Positions 1 to 6,696 of a stretch of 20,756 nucleotides of DNA are shown here, piece after piece (the stretch's first letter is position 1; every line of letters starts with the position of its first letter). The notes below the pieces were generated by a model that was not told the origin of the DNA, made no database searches, and saw nothing but the letters and a program-made list of their open reading frames with translations. The position numbers were made by a program, and so were the translations under genes. The stretch comes from a virus: IMG/VR virus record IMGVR_UViG_3300021376_000437, positions 1-20,756 of that record; one strand, given 5' to 3'.

Positions 1-219
1 TGGACTTTAGAAGTTGAGAAGGTTCATGAAGAATATTTTATTAGTCTCCCAGATGATCTGCTTGATGCTGCCAACTTAAAAGAGGGTGACAATGTAGAAT
101 GGGTTGACAATGGAGATGGTTCATTTATTATGAAAAAACTTCCTCCAATGACTTATGATGATATGATTGCTGAGGGTTGGACAATGACTGCAGATGGATT
201 TTGGATAAAGGATAAATAA
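1..219 (+). CDS. AbrB/MazE-like DNA-binding domain protein, 3' part only
   Basis: The gene enters from the left edge in frame 1 and stops at 217-219, leaving 72 residues. The first ~45 residues follow the swapped-hairpin AbrB/MazE pattern: a short strand (LEVEKV), then LPDDLLDAANLKEGDNVEW and an NGDGSFIMKK strand, matching the familiar pattern in which a helix end is followed by LKEGDxV and a hydrophobic strand ending in KK. In bacteria this fold binds DNA as a dimer, as an antitoxin or regulator. The tail (MTYDDMIAEGWTMTADGFW) is not part of that fold and is unknown to me. The N-terminus is missing, so a fused upstream domain cannot be excluded. The stop codon lies inside the late promoter of the next gene. 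Confidence 0.6.
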   Translation, partial: WTLEVEKVHEEYFISLPDDLLDAANLKEGDNVEWVDNGDGSFIMKKLPPMTYDDMIAEGWTMTADGFWIKDK

Positions 220-226
220 GTAAATA
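211..226 (+). promoter_or_regulatory. Tandem T4-type late promoter motifs
   Basis: GATAAATA (211-218) is followed at once by GTAAATA (220-226). T4 late promoters consist essentially of TATAAATA at the -10 position, read by the phage sigma gp55. The first copy matches 7 of 8 bases and the second is weaker. Transcription from the first would start near 224, about 20 bases before the tail-tip gene at 246. The motif overlaps the stop codon of the preceding gene. Assignment is by motif and position only. Confidence 0.6.
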
Positions 227-245
227 AAAGAAATATTATTGTAAG

Positions 246-809
246 ATGGCAGCAACATTAACCGCTACTGGTTTAACCTTTGATGACGGAACTTCATTAA
301 ATTCAAAGTATGGAGTTTTGGCACAAGGAACAGTATCGGTATTTTTTCAATCCTCAGCACCAACTGGATGGACACAAGTTACCACTCATAATGATAAAGC
401 ACTGAGAGTTGTGTCTGGAACTGGTGGTGATTTTGGATTTGGTGGAGTATCTGGTGCTGGTGGATTATCATTTAGTACAGTATTTCCAAGTAGCACTTCT
501 CCAGTTAGTGTTAATTTTAATGCAAATGTTCCTGTTAGTGGAACTGTTGGAGATACAACATTAACAACTTCACAAATACCGAATCATACTCATAACTCTC
601 TTACTGGTGGAAGCGCAAATGCTGCTAGTGGAGGATCTAGTTTTTTGGTAAGTGGAACAAATAATACTGGTGGAGTTGTGTCTCCTGGGGGAATTGGAGG
701 ATCACATAATCACCCATTCAGTGGTAATATAAATTTTACTGCAACTGGTAGTGGAACAATTGACCTGAGACTACAGTATATCGACGTTATTCTCTGCTCT
801 TTTAATTAA
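246..809 (+). CDS. Tail-tip / short tail fibre-like protein, copy 1
   Basis: 187 residues. The N-terminal TATGLTFDDGTSLNSKY resembles the attachment end of phage fibre proteins. It is followed by APTGWTQV and KALRVVSGTGG (residues 39-61), typical of the phage tail-collar fold, then a Gly/Ser/Thr-rich region with QIPNHTHNS (HTH at 114-116) and GSHNHPFSG (HNH at 154-156), and a beta-strand end LQYIDVILCSFN. Paired HxH motifs occur in T4 gp12 and gp37 tips, where histidines hold a metal ion at the trimer axis. It is therefore probably a trimeric receptor-binding virion protein. It is much shorter than a full T4 fibre, so it may be a tip on another fibre or baseplate protein. The next gene begins one base after its stop and is a paralogue. 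A late promoter lies upstream. Confidence 0.75.
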   Translation: MAATLTATGLTFDDGTSLNSKYGVLAQGTVSVFFQSSAPTGWTQVTTHNDKALRVVSGTGGDFGFGGVSGAGGLSFSTVFPSSTSPVSVNFNANVPVSGTVGDTTLTTSQIPNHTHNSLTGGSANAASGGSSFLVSGTNNTGGVVSPGGIGGSHNHPFSGNINFTATGSGTIDLRLQYIDVILCSFN

Positions 810-810
810 T

Positions 811-1386
811 ATGGCAAGACTAACTTCTACTGGCATTTTGTTTGATATTGCAGATACTGCAAATTCTATTAATAGTTTTTATTGGTTGTATCCTGCTGGT
901 ACTGTAAAAGTCTTTTATCAGTCGGCAGCACCAACGGGATGGACTAAAATTGCTACTCAAAATAATAAAGCATTAAGGGTTGTTTCTGGAACAGGTGGTG
1001 GATCTGGAGGAACAACAAATTTTACAACAGTGTTGTCATCAGCAGCTGGTAATTTATCTGTAAATGTTAATAATACATTTCCAGTTCAAGTTGTCTCTGG
1101 ACTTGGACAAAACGTTGGCGATACAACATTATCTTTATCCCAATTACCAGATCACGTTCACTTTGGACTCACTGGATCACCAGGAGGATCTGGTGCTACA
1201 CCTTTTAGTAATACTGGTGGTAGACTTGTTTTTGGTAGTACAGCTACAGGTCAAATGATAGAAAACACTGGTGGTGGTTCTCATACACACCCCTTTAGTG
1301 GATCTGCAACCATGAATGAGACAAGAACTTTTGGATTGGATTTGTCGGTGCAATACATAGACACCATCATTTGCTCATTAAACTAA
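811..1386 (+). CDS. Tail-tip / short tail fibre-like protein, copy 2
   Basis: 191 residues, clearly paralogous to the gene before it: APTGWTKI and NKALRVVSGTGGG near residues 40-64, VGDTTLSLSQLPDHVH (HVH 115-117), GGSHTHPFSG (HTH 158-160) and the closing strand VQYIDTIICSLN. The collar core and both HxH motifs are kept. The N-terminus (residues 12-32) and the Gly/Ser-rich loops between the HxH motifs have diverged, as expected if the loops contact receptor. It is probably a virion adhesion protein made late and co-transcribed with copy 1, from which it is separated by one base. Whether the two form one heteromeric tip or two alternative tips cannot be told. Confidence 0.75.
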   Translation: MARLTSTGILFDIADTANSINSFYWLYPAGTVKVFYQSAAPTGWTKIATQNNKALRVVSGTGGGSGGTTNFTTVLSSAAGNLSVNVNNTFPVQVVSGLGQNVGDTTLSLSQLPDHVHFGLTGSPGGSGATPFSNTGGRLVFGSTATGQMIENTGGGSHTHPFSGSATMNETRTFGLDLSVQYIDTIICSLN

Positions 1387-1398
1387 ATATGTTATAAT
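1383..1398 (+). promoter_or_regulatory. Putative late promoter (CTAAATA) with adjacent TATAAT
   Basis: CTAAATA (1383-1389) overlaps the stop of the second tail-tip gene, and TATAAT lies at 1393-1398. The same CTAAATA heptamer stands before the fucosyltransferase gene and, on the other strand, before the candidate head-protein gene. That recurrence supports a late promoter. The next gene starts at 1422. No good -35 is visible for the TATAAT. Confidence 0.5.
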
Positions 1399-1421
1399 AC
1401 AATTACTATTTTGATTTAATC

Positions 1422-1757
1422 ATGGCTCAAATCAAACCTGGAAACTTTTGTCCTCTTATTCAATCCGATTGTAAAGGTCTTGAATGCTCTTGGTATACCC
1501 AAATTAGAGGAACTAATCCAAATACAGGTGAACCAGTGGATGAATGGGCATGTGCTATTAATTGGTTACCAATGTTAATGATTGAAAATTCTCAACAACA
1601 ACGTTCGACTGGTGCAGCGGTAGAATCGTTTAGAAATGAGATGGTAAAAGCAAATGAAAGTAATATTAATGTTTTGTCCGCTGCTGCTCAAATGCTGCAA
1701 CATGCAAGAGAGAATAAAGTTCTAACTGCTAACGTTCAAGAGGTAACAGAAGAATGA
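1422..1757 (+). CDS. Conserved cyanophage-type protein with four-cysteine N-terminus
   Basis: 111 residues, function unknown. The first half carries Cys10, Cys17, Cys22 and Cys44 in aromatic-rich sequence (CPLIQSDCKGLECSWY and DEWACAINWLP), which could bind a metal. The second half (from about residue 57) is helical and Gln/Ala/Asn-rich (QQQRSTGAAVESFRNEM). It follows the tail-tip genes under a CTAAATA motif and is ATGA-coupled to the next gene at 1754, so it is probably a late or virion-associated protein. I recall similar proteins in T4-like cyanophages but know no role. The metal-binding idea is inference from cysteine spacing only. Confidence 0.75.
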   Translation: MAQIKPGNFCPLIQSDCKGLECSWYTQIRGTNPNTGEPVDEWACAINWLPMLMIENSQQQRSTGAAVESFRNEMVKANESNINVLSAAAQMLQHARENKVLTANVQEVTEE

Positions 1758-2554
1758 AAAAATTTACATTAATTGAACAGGATCGATACATTGGTATTGA
1801 TGGCATAGGTATTTTCTTCGATGAAAATAATTGGCCATTTGCAGATATAGAACATCTTTGGGCTATTCAATGGAAAGATAATGGGACTGAGGATGGTGAT
1901 GGATGGATTGAATATGATTCTCCTGTTCCAAACACTCCATGCACTCTTGCTGATGTTCAAAAGTATGTAAATCATTTTGATGCTGAATATGAGCGTCAAA
2001 TGGATACTAAAAGGAAGAAAGAAGAGGAAGACGCTAGAAAAGCAATTTCATGGCAGGATGCTATGAGAGAACTGGAAGAGCAGATGGAAAAGATGCAACA
2101 ACGTCATGAGAAGACGATTGAAACTATCAAAGAAGATCATGATGCTCAGATGCAAAAAGTGCATCAAAGAGTTGCAGAATCTCACGAGAATCTGTTCTAT
2201 TCCGCTGGTGTGATGCAGGATAATATTGAGGAAAGTAAGAATGCATTCCAAGTTGAAGCGGGATATGATAATTTAACTATCTTTGATGGTAATGTTGATC
2301 CATCGCTGTTTGATGAGTCTATTGACGAATCATTCTTTGATGATACAACCATATCTGAAGAAATGTTATTGAGCAATCCAGATTTGGGCAATCGAAATGT
2401 TATTGAAAACTTTAACAACATTGATTTAAGTGTATTGGATAGTGAGTTTAATCTTGAACTGTTGTTTGAGGAAGATCCAACTGAGCAAGTTGTAAATGAA
2501 ATTGAAGAACTGATTGAAGAAGTTGAAAATGAGGAGGATTCCGCTGCTAAATGA
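1754..2554 (+). CDS. Coiled-coil protein with acidic tail, unknown function
   Basis: 266 residues. Residues 1-75 form a compact domain (IEQDRYIGIDGIGIFFDENNWPF, HLWAIQWKDNG, DGWIEYDSPVPN) that looks like a beta-rich module with many Trp and Asp. Residues ~75-145 are a charged coiled coil rich in Glu, Lys, Met and Gln. The rest is very acidic, with repeated Asp/Glu-Ser-Phe-Phe-Asp segments, and ends in a run of EE pairs. ATGA coupling joins it to both neighbours. A long coiled coil plus acidic tail beside tail genes would fit a virion scaffold or chaperone-like role, but nothing in the sequence proves it. Confidence 0.75.
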   Translation: MKKFTLIEQDRYIGIDGIGIFFDENNWPFADIEHLWAIQWKDNGTEDGDGWIEYDSPVPNTPCTLADVQKYVNHFDAEYERQMDTKRKKEEEDARKAISWQDAMRELEEQMEKMQQRHEKTIETIKEDHDAQMQKVHQRVAESHENLFYSAGVMQDNIEESKNAFQVEAGYDNLTIFDGNVDPSLFDESIDESFFDDTTISEEMLLSNPDLGNRNVIENFNNIDLSVLDSEFNLELLFEEDPTEQVVNEIEELIEEVENEEDSAAK

Positions 2555-3705
2555 TTTCTAAATTATTTGAAGACAACTATCTGGTTGTTCCTAACTTTAT
2601 ATCATCAGACAAAGCAAAGCAATTAGCAGAAGATTTTAAACAATATGCAGATACTTATGATCTAAAAGAAGATCCTCAAGTATCTGATTGTAAAAGTAAG
2701 TATGATCACATTTCTTTTGTTGAATTGTTGTGTGAAAAAACAACCACAGTATCTCAGTTAATTGGAGAGACTGTGGTTCCAACATATTCTTATGCAAGAA
2801 TATATCAACATGGCAATGAATTAAAGCCTCATGTTGATAAGTGTCAGTGTGAGATATCATTGACTGTTAATTTAGATTGCGATGAACCATGGGCAATATG
2901 GATTGAGACTCCTAAAAAGATAAAGAAAGAGGTAGTTTTAAATCCAGGTGATGCAATGCTTTACTTGGGTATGGAAGGTCTTCATTGGAGAGAACCATTC
3001 AAAGGAACATATTGTAATCAGGTGTTCTTACATTATGTAAGAAGTCGTGGACCTTATTTTGCTAGTTACTTTGATAAAGACCGCAAAATAACCAATGATA
3101 CTATTAAATCAGTTGAGAATAAAGTTACTGTGTCTAAAAGTTTGAATAGAGTTGCAAGTTATATTAAAATCTATGATGATATTCTTACAAAAGAAGAATG
3201 TGACTTCATCATAGGAGAATATAAGAATGCAGTGGAGTGGAGAACGTCAGAAATTGGTGTGAGTGGTAATCAAAATACTTCAGTCAGAAATTGTGATATT
3301 ATTAATATATCTCTGGGTCATGTAATTGATGCCAATCAAGATATTAGAAAGAGAATAGATGATATTCTTTTTAATAAATCTGCACTTGCTGCAAAAAAGT
3401 ATATTGCAGACTTTCCTGATTGTTTTTTACAGTCTGATAGTGGATATGACCTTTTAAGATATCAAGAGGGTGGGTATTATATTCAGCACACTGATAACTT
3501 TAAGACACAACCTAGAACGGTGTCTATGTCATTTAATTTGAATGATGATTATATTGGTGGTGAGTTTGCATTCTTTGATAGAGAGATGCAAATTAGAACA
3601 AGACCAGGTTCTGTTGTTGTATTCCCATCCAACTTCATGTATCCTCATGAGGTTATGCCTGTTATTAAAGGAACACGATACTCAATTGTCACCTGGTTCA
3701 CTTGA
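2551..3705 (+). CDS. Two-domain 2-oxoglutarate/Fe(II)-dependent oxygenase
   Basis: 384 residues with two oxygenase-like domains. Domain 1 (about 1-170) has the iron motif H94-V-D96 (LKPHVDK), a CEISLTVNL strand, NPGDAMLYLG and the distal H145 (GLHWREPF). Domain 2 (about 198-384) has H313-T-D315 (YYIQHTDNF), RPGSVVVFPSNFMYPHEV with distal H366, and R376 in KGTRYSIVTWF for 2-oxoglutarate. These enzymes use O2 and 2-oxoglutarate to hydroxylate, commonly proline or lysine side chains in the P4H branch. Aligning KGTRYSIV with KGTYCNQV puts Tyr154 where domain 2 has Arg376, so domain 1 may bind its co-substrate differently. The start overlaps the previous stop (ATGA). Probable role: modification of a virion or host protein. 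Confidence 0.85.
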   Translation: MISKLFEDNYLVVPNFISSDKAKQLAEDFKQYADTYDLKEDPQVSDCKSKYDHISFVELLCEKTTTVSQLIGETVVPTYSYARIYQHGNELKPHVDKCQCEISLTVNLDCDEPWAIWIETPKKIKKEVVLNPGDAMLYLGMEGLHWREPFKGTYCNQVFLHYVRSRGPYFASYFDKDRKITNDTIKSVENKVTVSKSLNRVASYIKIYDDILTKEECDFIIGEYKNAVEWRTSEIGVSGNQNTSVRNCDIINISLGHVIDANQDIRKRIDDILFNKSALAAKKYIADFPDCFLQSDSGYDLLRYQEGGYYIQHTDNFKTQPRTVSMSFNLNDDYIGGEFAFFDREMQIRTRPGSVVVFPSNFMYPHEVMPVIKGTRYSIVTWFT

Positions 3706-3730
3706 CAACAATTGCGCTTGCTGGTATATT
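3702..3730 (+). promoter_or_regulatory. Strong sigma70-type promoter
   Basis: TTGACA (3702-3707), 17 bases, then TATATT (3725-3730). The -35 is the exact consensus and overlaps the stop codon of the oxygenase gene. Transcription should start near 3737, about 17 bases before the ATG at 3754. A promoter this close to consensus suggests early transcription by the host RNA polymerase. Confidence 0.8.
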
Positions 3731-3753
3731 GTCAATAGTTGTTATTTTATTCG

Positions 3754-3975
3754 ATGGCACTGTCTCAATCTGTTGAAACAAGTCTGAAGGAAGCAGAATC
3801 TTCTCTTCGTAATGCTTTGTCCTATGCTGCTCGTCAGGAACGTCCTGTGGTTTGCAACGCAATCTCAAAGCTGATTTTGGATATTGACCATATCATGAGC
3901 TTTGATGGTCTTTTGGACAAACTGGAACAGAGAGCGGAGGGAGACAAAGGAACTTGGGGTCCGTTTGGTTCGTAA
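3754..3975 (+). CDS. Small helical protein, conserved cyanophage type
   Basis: 73 residues, MALSQSVETSLKEAESSL onward. It appears mostly alpha-helical, with an internal VVCNAISKLILDIDHIMSFDGLLDKLEQR stretch and a Gly-rich end (GTWGPFGS). The frame is open upstream to a TTG at 3739, but ATG 3754 sits ~17 bases after the predicted start of a consensus sigma70 promoter, so I take 3754. It is the first gene after a promoter that resembles an early one. Function unknown; no motif recognised. Confidence 0.75.
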   Translation: MALSQSVETSLKEAESSLRNALSYAARQERPVVCNAISKLILDIDHIMSFDGLLDKLEQRAEGDKGTWGPFGS

Positions 3976-4024
3976 AGTTTTGTTACAACACTCTAAAAAC
4001 AATATTAAGGAATCACACTTTATG

Positions 4025-4032
4025 ATTAAATA
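4025..4032 (+). promoter_or_regulatory. Weak late-promoter-like motif
   Basis: ATTAAATA at 4025-4032 resembles the T4-type late box, with mismatches at its first bases. If used, it would start transcription about 30 bases before ATG 4072. That fits choosing 4072 over the upstream in-frame ATG at 4033, which would lie in the promoter. Weak evidence. Confidence 0.3.
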
Positions 4033-4071
4033 ATGTTAGAATATGCTGACAATTCACAGGAGCAATCCATA

Positions 4072-4236
4072 ATGACAATTTCCACCAATTCAAGCAGCAA
4101 ACTCACTGATGATGAATGGCAGGAGATGATCGCCCTTAGGGATGCAATTAACACCAATCCAGCAACAGTTCACCCAGAAAAAATGGAGCAGTTTACTAAG
4201 TATCTTGTTCGTAGTATGAGGGAGATGGGAGCATAA
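4072..4236 (+). CDS. Small conserved cyanophage protein (NPATVHPEKME motif)
   Basis: 54 residues. It contains KLTDDEWQEMIALRDAINTN, then NPATVHPEKMEQFTKYLVRSM. I remember closely similar short proteins in many T4-like cyanophages, none with a known function. ATG 4072 is preceded by AGGAG at a spacing of 9 bases (4058-4062), which decides the start over the in-frame ATG at 4033. It stands alone, with small gaps on both sides. Confidence 0.8.
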   Translation: MTISTNSSSKLTDDEWQEMIALRDAINTNPATVHPEKMEQFTKYLVRSMREMGA

Positions 4237-4242
4237 GATTAT

Positions 4243-4260
4243 AGATAATATATCTTATCT
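4243..4260 (+). repeat. AT-rich inverted repeat between genes
   Basis: AGATAA (4243-4248), six-base spacer TATATC, then TTATCT (4255-4260). It lies in the short gap before ATG 4269. The stem is only six A/T-rich pairs and no T run follows, so it is a poor terminator. It may be a protein-binding palindrome or chance. Confidence 0.35.
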
Positions 4261-4268
4261 CAGCTAAA

Positions 4269-4757
4269 ATGGATTCTGATTTACTTGAATTATACAACAA
4301 AGGTGTAAAAACAAAGGAAGATATAGAGTCGGATTATAAGAGCAGACTGGAAGAAAAAGAACGTGTTAAAAGCACGATTCTCCTTAAAACTGGTCTGCTT
4401 TGTCTTAGATTAACTGAAGACTATTTTAGAGAGACTCGTTATATTTTAAGTAGAAGAGAGTTGGAAGAGGGTGAAACAGTAGAGATTAAGTATAAAAGAA
4501 GAGAACTTGATAATAACTTGGATATTGGTTCTTTTGTTATAGATGATGACAATAGAAAATATTATCGAATCTTACAATTAACTGATACTGATACTCCAAA
4601 AACACATTGTTTTGTTGACATGAAGACTGGTATTGTGTATAAAGCACGTAACTCTACATCTGCAAATAAAAAACTGGCATGGGATATTGATGAATGCATT
4701 AGGGTAGCAGATTGGAGAGGATATTACTTAAATGAGGATCCAAAAATAGGAGAATAA
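4269..4757 (+). CDS. Unknown protein with ydl-like C-terminal domain shared with the 12591 gene
   Basis: 162 residues. Residues 1-50 are charged and helical; the middle holds RYILSRRELEEGETVEIKYKRREL. The C-terminal ~70 residues (KYYRILQL, THCFVDMKTGIVYKARNS, ADWRGYYL) match the protein encoded at 12591-13052 (KYHKVIM, VHCFIDKKTGEVYKSASW, ADWAGHYLY). The shared core is xHCFxDxKTGxVYK followed by ADWxGxYL, probably a small beta-rich domain. No catalytic motif was recognised and the function is unknown. The gene starts 32 bases after the previous stop, beyond an AT-rich inverted repeat. The label 'ydl-like' is descriptive only and implies no known family. Confidence 0.7.
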   Translation: MDSDLLELYNKGVKTKEDIESDYKSRLEEKERVKSTILLKTGLLCLRLTEDYFRETRYILSRRELEEGETVEIKYKRRELDNNLDIGSFVIDDDNRKYYRILQLTDTDTPKTHCFVDMKTGIVYKARNSTSANKKLAWDIDECIRVADWRGYYLNEDPKIGE

Positions 4758-4759
4758 TC

Positions 4760-5161
4760 ATGGGAATGTTTGACACAGTTAAAAGTTCTTACGATCTTGG
4801 TCCAGGTTATCAAAAGGAATTACAAACAAAAGATCTAGATTGTGTAATGCATCATTACTGGATTGATCCAGTTGGTAGATTGTTTTTGATTGATGATTCT
4901 CATACTGCCGACTTTGTAGAAATAAATGAGGGTGATGATGAATATGATCCTAAAAGATTATATTTAAATTATAAATGGGTTCCAAATGGTATTCATGGTA
5001 AAGTGAGACCAGTTTATCATTATGGTGTTGTGGAGGTTTATCCTGCTATGTGGGATTCCAAATATTCACCTTGGCCTAGTTGTCAATTATATTTTAGATA
5101 TGGTATTATTGAGAAGGTAGTTCAAGAAACAGAACGATTTCAACTAGCAAGAGGTTATTGA
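4760..5161 (+). CDS. MGMFD-type conserved phage protein
   Basis: 133 residues, beginning MGMFDTVKSSYDLGPGYQKELQTKDLD and continuing MHHYWIDPVGRLFLID. I remember proteins with an MGMFD start, a nearby QTKDL and a short YxIxxxGxL strand in many phages and some bacteria, without a settled function. The remainder is beta-rich and aromatic (YHYGVVEVYPAMWDSKY). AGGAG 8 bases before ATG 4760 supports the start. It lies two bases after the previous gene and its stop abuts the next ATG, so it is part of a small operon at 4269-5840. Confidence 0.75.
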   Translation: MGMFDTVKSSYDLGPGYQKELQTKDLDCVMHHYWIDPVGRLFLIDDSHTADFVEINEGDDEYDPKRLYLNYKWVPNGIHGKVRPVYHYGVVEVYPAMWDSKYSPWPSCQLYFRYGIIEKVVQETERFQLARGY

Positions 5162-5554
5162 ATGTTCACCAATAGAGTACTGGGAACAGATAATAAGAGA
5201 CTCACCCTGAATTGGTGGGAGTATTGGATTGGACACTGCTGGATGACTGGTTGGCAAAGCATTCGTGGAGCATTCCGCATTTGGAGTGACCTTATGACAG
5301 ACAACTATAAGGATTATACTCTTCTTCATGATGATGATCCTTTTACTGAATGTTATGAATGGTTTTGGGTTACTCTTGGTGAAGATGAGGTTTATCCAAA
5401 AGCATTTCTTGAACATTTGATGCAACTTGCAGATGACGTTGAGACTGGTAAAGAGAAGGTTTATCCACTGGATGAGGACTTTTTTGAACGATTAAAAGAA
5501 CTTACTGATGGTGTTGATGTAAATTTATTTGGAGAAGACGATGAAACTAATTAA
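5162..5554 (+). CDS. Tryptophan-rich protein of unknown function
   Basis: 130 residues. The N-terminal half is rich in Trp and aromatics (LNWWEYWIGHCWMTGWQSIRG; YEWFWVTLG), and the C-terminal half is acidic and helical, with DEDFFERLKELTDG. There is no clear membrane segment despite the Trp content, as charged residues interrupt it. The start directly follows the previous TGA. The 3' end overlaps the next gene by 14 bases. No family recognised. Confidence 0.7.
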   Translation: MFTNRVLGTDNKRLTLNWWEYWIGHCWMTGWQSIRGAFRIWSDLMTDNYKDYTLLHDDDPFTECYEWFWVTLGEDEVYPKAFLEHLMQLADDVETGKEKVYPLDEDFFERLKELTDGVDVNLFGEDDETN

Positions 5555-5840
5555 ATTTAAGCACAGAGTTGACTTTGGACATGACTGGTATGTTCAAATT
5601 TTGAATACTGGAAGACACTTTCCTAAGTTCATTAAAAACTATTCATTAATCCAATTGTCTGTAAGTTGGAATGATAGTGCTGGATGGCCTTATTTGCAAA
5701 TTAGTTCTGGAGCTAATGGTCTTCTTAGTATTCTTTTTTGGGTTTATAAGTTTGGATTTGATATTGATATTCTCTCACGCACTTGGAATTTTGGTTACTT
5801 GGAAAAATTAGATGAAGAATCTCCCAGAAACCAGTATTGA
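5541..5840 (+). CDS. Unknown protein, paralogue of the 9125 gene
   Basis: 99 residues. The frame is open from TTG 5529, but ATG 5541, inside the end of the preceding gene, gives MKLIKFKHRVDFGHDWYVQIL and aligns with the 9125-9394 product (MKLFDYETYEDYGKEWFLQIL). Shared features are the MKL start, a GxxWxxQIL strand, GR(H/Y), a Trp pair around SWNDSAGWPYLQI versus QWDEYHGEEWFPRI, and a C-terminal aromatic strand block. It is probably a small beta protein. The function is unknown. It closes a small operon before a strong promoter. Confidence 0.7.
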   Translation: MKLIKFKHRVDFGHDWYVQILNTGRHFPKFIKNYSLIQLSVSWNDSAGWPYLQISSGANGLLSILFWVYKFGFDIDILSRTWNFGYLEKLDEESPRNQY

Positions 5841-5842
5841 AA

Positions 5843-5885
5843 CTGTCACACCCACCCTTGACTCTGCCCCACCCTGCCCTATAAT
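5843..5885 (+). promoter_or_regulatory. Promoter with CTGNCACAC box, copy E
   Basis: CTGTCACAC (5843-5851), 28 bases, then TATAAT (5880-5885). This copy also has a good -35, TTGACT at 5858-5863 with a 16-base spacer, and has no hairpin in between. The start would be near 5892, about 15 bases before ATG 5907. It is the only copy of the family with an ordinary -35 hexamer. Confidence 0.75.
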
Positions 5886-5906
5886 ATTCTCATACACAAC
5901 AAACCA

Positions 5907-6314
5907 ATGACTTACAAAGCAACTCTCAAGGTTAAGTTTGATACTGAATGGACTTCCACTTCTTATAGTAGTGGATATGATCTTAGTATGCTTCCTGAAG
6001 AGCATTATACTTTTCAGGTTCCTGCTGAAGACCTTAATGTTCATCAACTGTTTCGTTTCTTCGCAACTGTTGCCCGTGCAATGGGTCATAATGACATCAA
6101 CATTATGAAAGGTGCTTGTAGTGTTGCATTTAGTGAGGAAAGAAGTTACGAAGATATGCGTAAGGTTGCTGATGAGTTTGAACTGACTTTGGGTGAAGAC
6201 CTAAAAACGAAGTTTGATGATATGCAGCAAGCAGAAGAAGAGTGGGAACGACTTAAGAAAGGTCCTATGGGAACTGTCCTGACTGATGAGGAACAATGCG
6301 AAGAGTCACTGTAA
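5907..6314 (+). CDS. Unknown protein heading the small-gene operon
   Basis: 135 residues. A beta-rich N-terminal part (YKATLKVKFDTEWTSTSY) leads into EHYTFQVPAEDLNVHQLFRFF, then a helix with ATVARAMGHNDINIMKGAC and a charged C-terminal helix (QAEEEWERLKK). It is the first gene after the promoter at 5843-5885, and its arginines are mostly CGN, unlike the genes to its left. Function unknown. It overlaps the next gene by 19 bases. Confidence 0.75.
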   Translation: MTYKATLKVKFDTEWTSTSYSSGYDLSMLPEEHYTFQVPAEDLNVHQLFRFFATVARAMGHNDINIMKGACSVAFSEERSYEDMRKVADEFELTLGEDLKTKFDDMQQAEEEWERLKKGPMGTVLTDEEQCEESL

Positions 6315-6496
6315 AACCTAAATCTAGCAAGGCAAAGAACCGTCTTGCTAACTCTATGGATGGTAATCCTATCTGTGTTGTTGAGCAAGACAAAGGAGAT
6401 GGTATGTTGTTTCTTGCTAGTGAAAACCAGAAATACTTCTTCTGGGTCAATGTAAGTGAAGACTGCCATTGGGAAACTGAATGGGAAGTATTATGA
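6296..6496 (+). CDS. Small conserved cyanophage protein (KPKSSKAKNR motif)
   Basis: 66 residues: a basic N-terminus RRVTVKPKSSKAKNRLAN, then CVVEQDKGDGMLFLASENQKYFFWVNV and an acidic, Trp-bearing end (DCHWETEWEVL). I recall similar basic small proteins in cyanomyoviruses. The basic start could bind nucleic acid, but that is a guess. It overlaps its left neighbour by 19 bases and its right neighbour by the four bases ATGA. Confidence 0.75.
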   Translation: MRRVTVKPKSSKAKNRLANSMDGNPICVVEQDKGDGMLFLASENQKYFFWVNVSEDCHWETEWEVL

Positions 6497-6696
6497 CTAA
6501 AGCCCAGCAGATTATGAAGTCCTATGATAGAAAGTGGGCAAGTATGAGAAACAAAAACTGCTATGATAGGAAATATGCTATCGCACACCTTATTCGTGAG
6601 ACGGCACATCAAATCCTCCCACACAATCCCAGTCACCCATTTACTGCCTGGAAACAGGAAATGCTACAAATTGCTGATGAAATTGAGGCATTATGA
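6493..6696 (+). CDS. Small helical protein, possible paralogue of the 16915 gene
   Basis: 67 residues, MTKAQQIMKSYDRKW onward. The frame extends to ATG 6481, but ATG 6493 sits in the ATGA overlap with the previous stop and is preferred. It is helical and basic, ending EMLQIADEIEAL. The product at 16915-17118 is also 67 residues, is similarly helical and ends EMFKIAEELENL, so the two may be distant paralogues. Function unknown. Confidence 0.7.
   Translation: MTKAQQIMKSYDRKWASMRNKNCYDRKYAIAHLIRETAHQILPHNPSHPFTAWKQEMLQIADEIEAL

Noticed and set aside
6146-6636. Overlapping minus-strand frames of 107 and 123 residues
   Set aside because: They lie antisense to three coupled plus-strand genes and have no regulatory signals.
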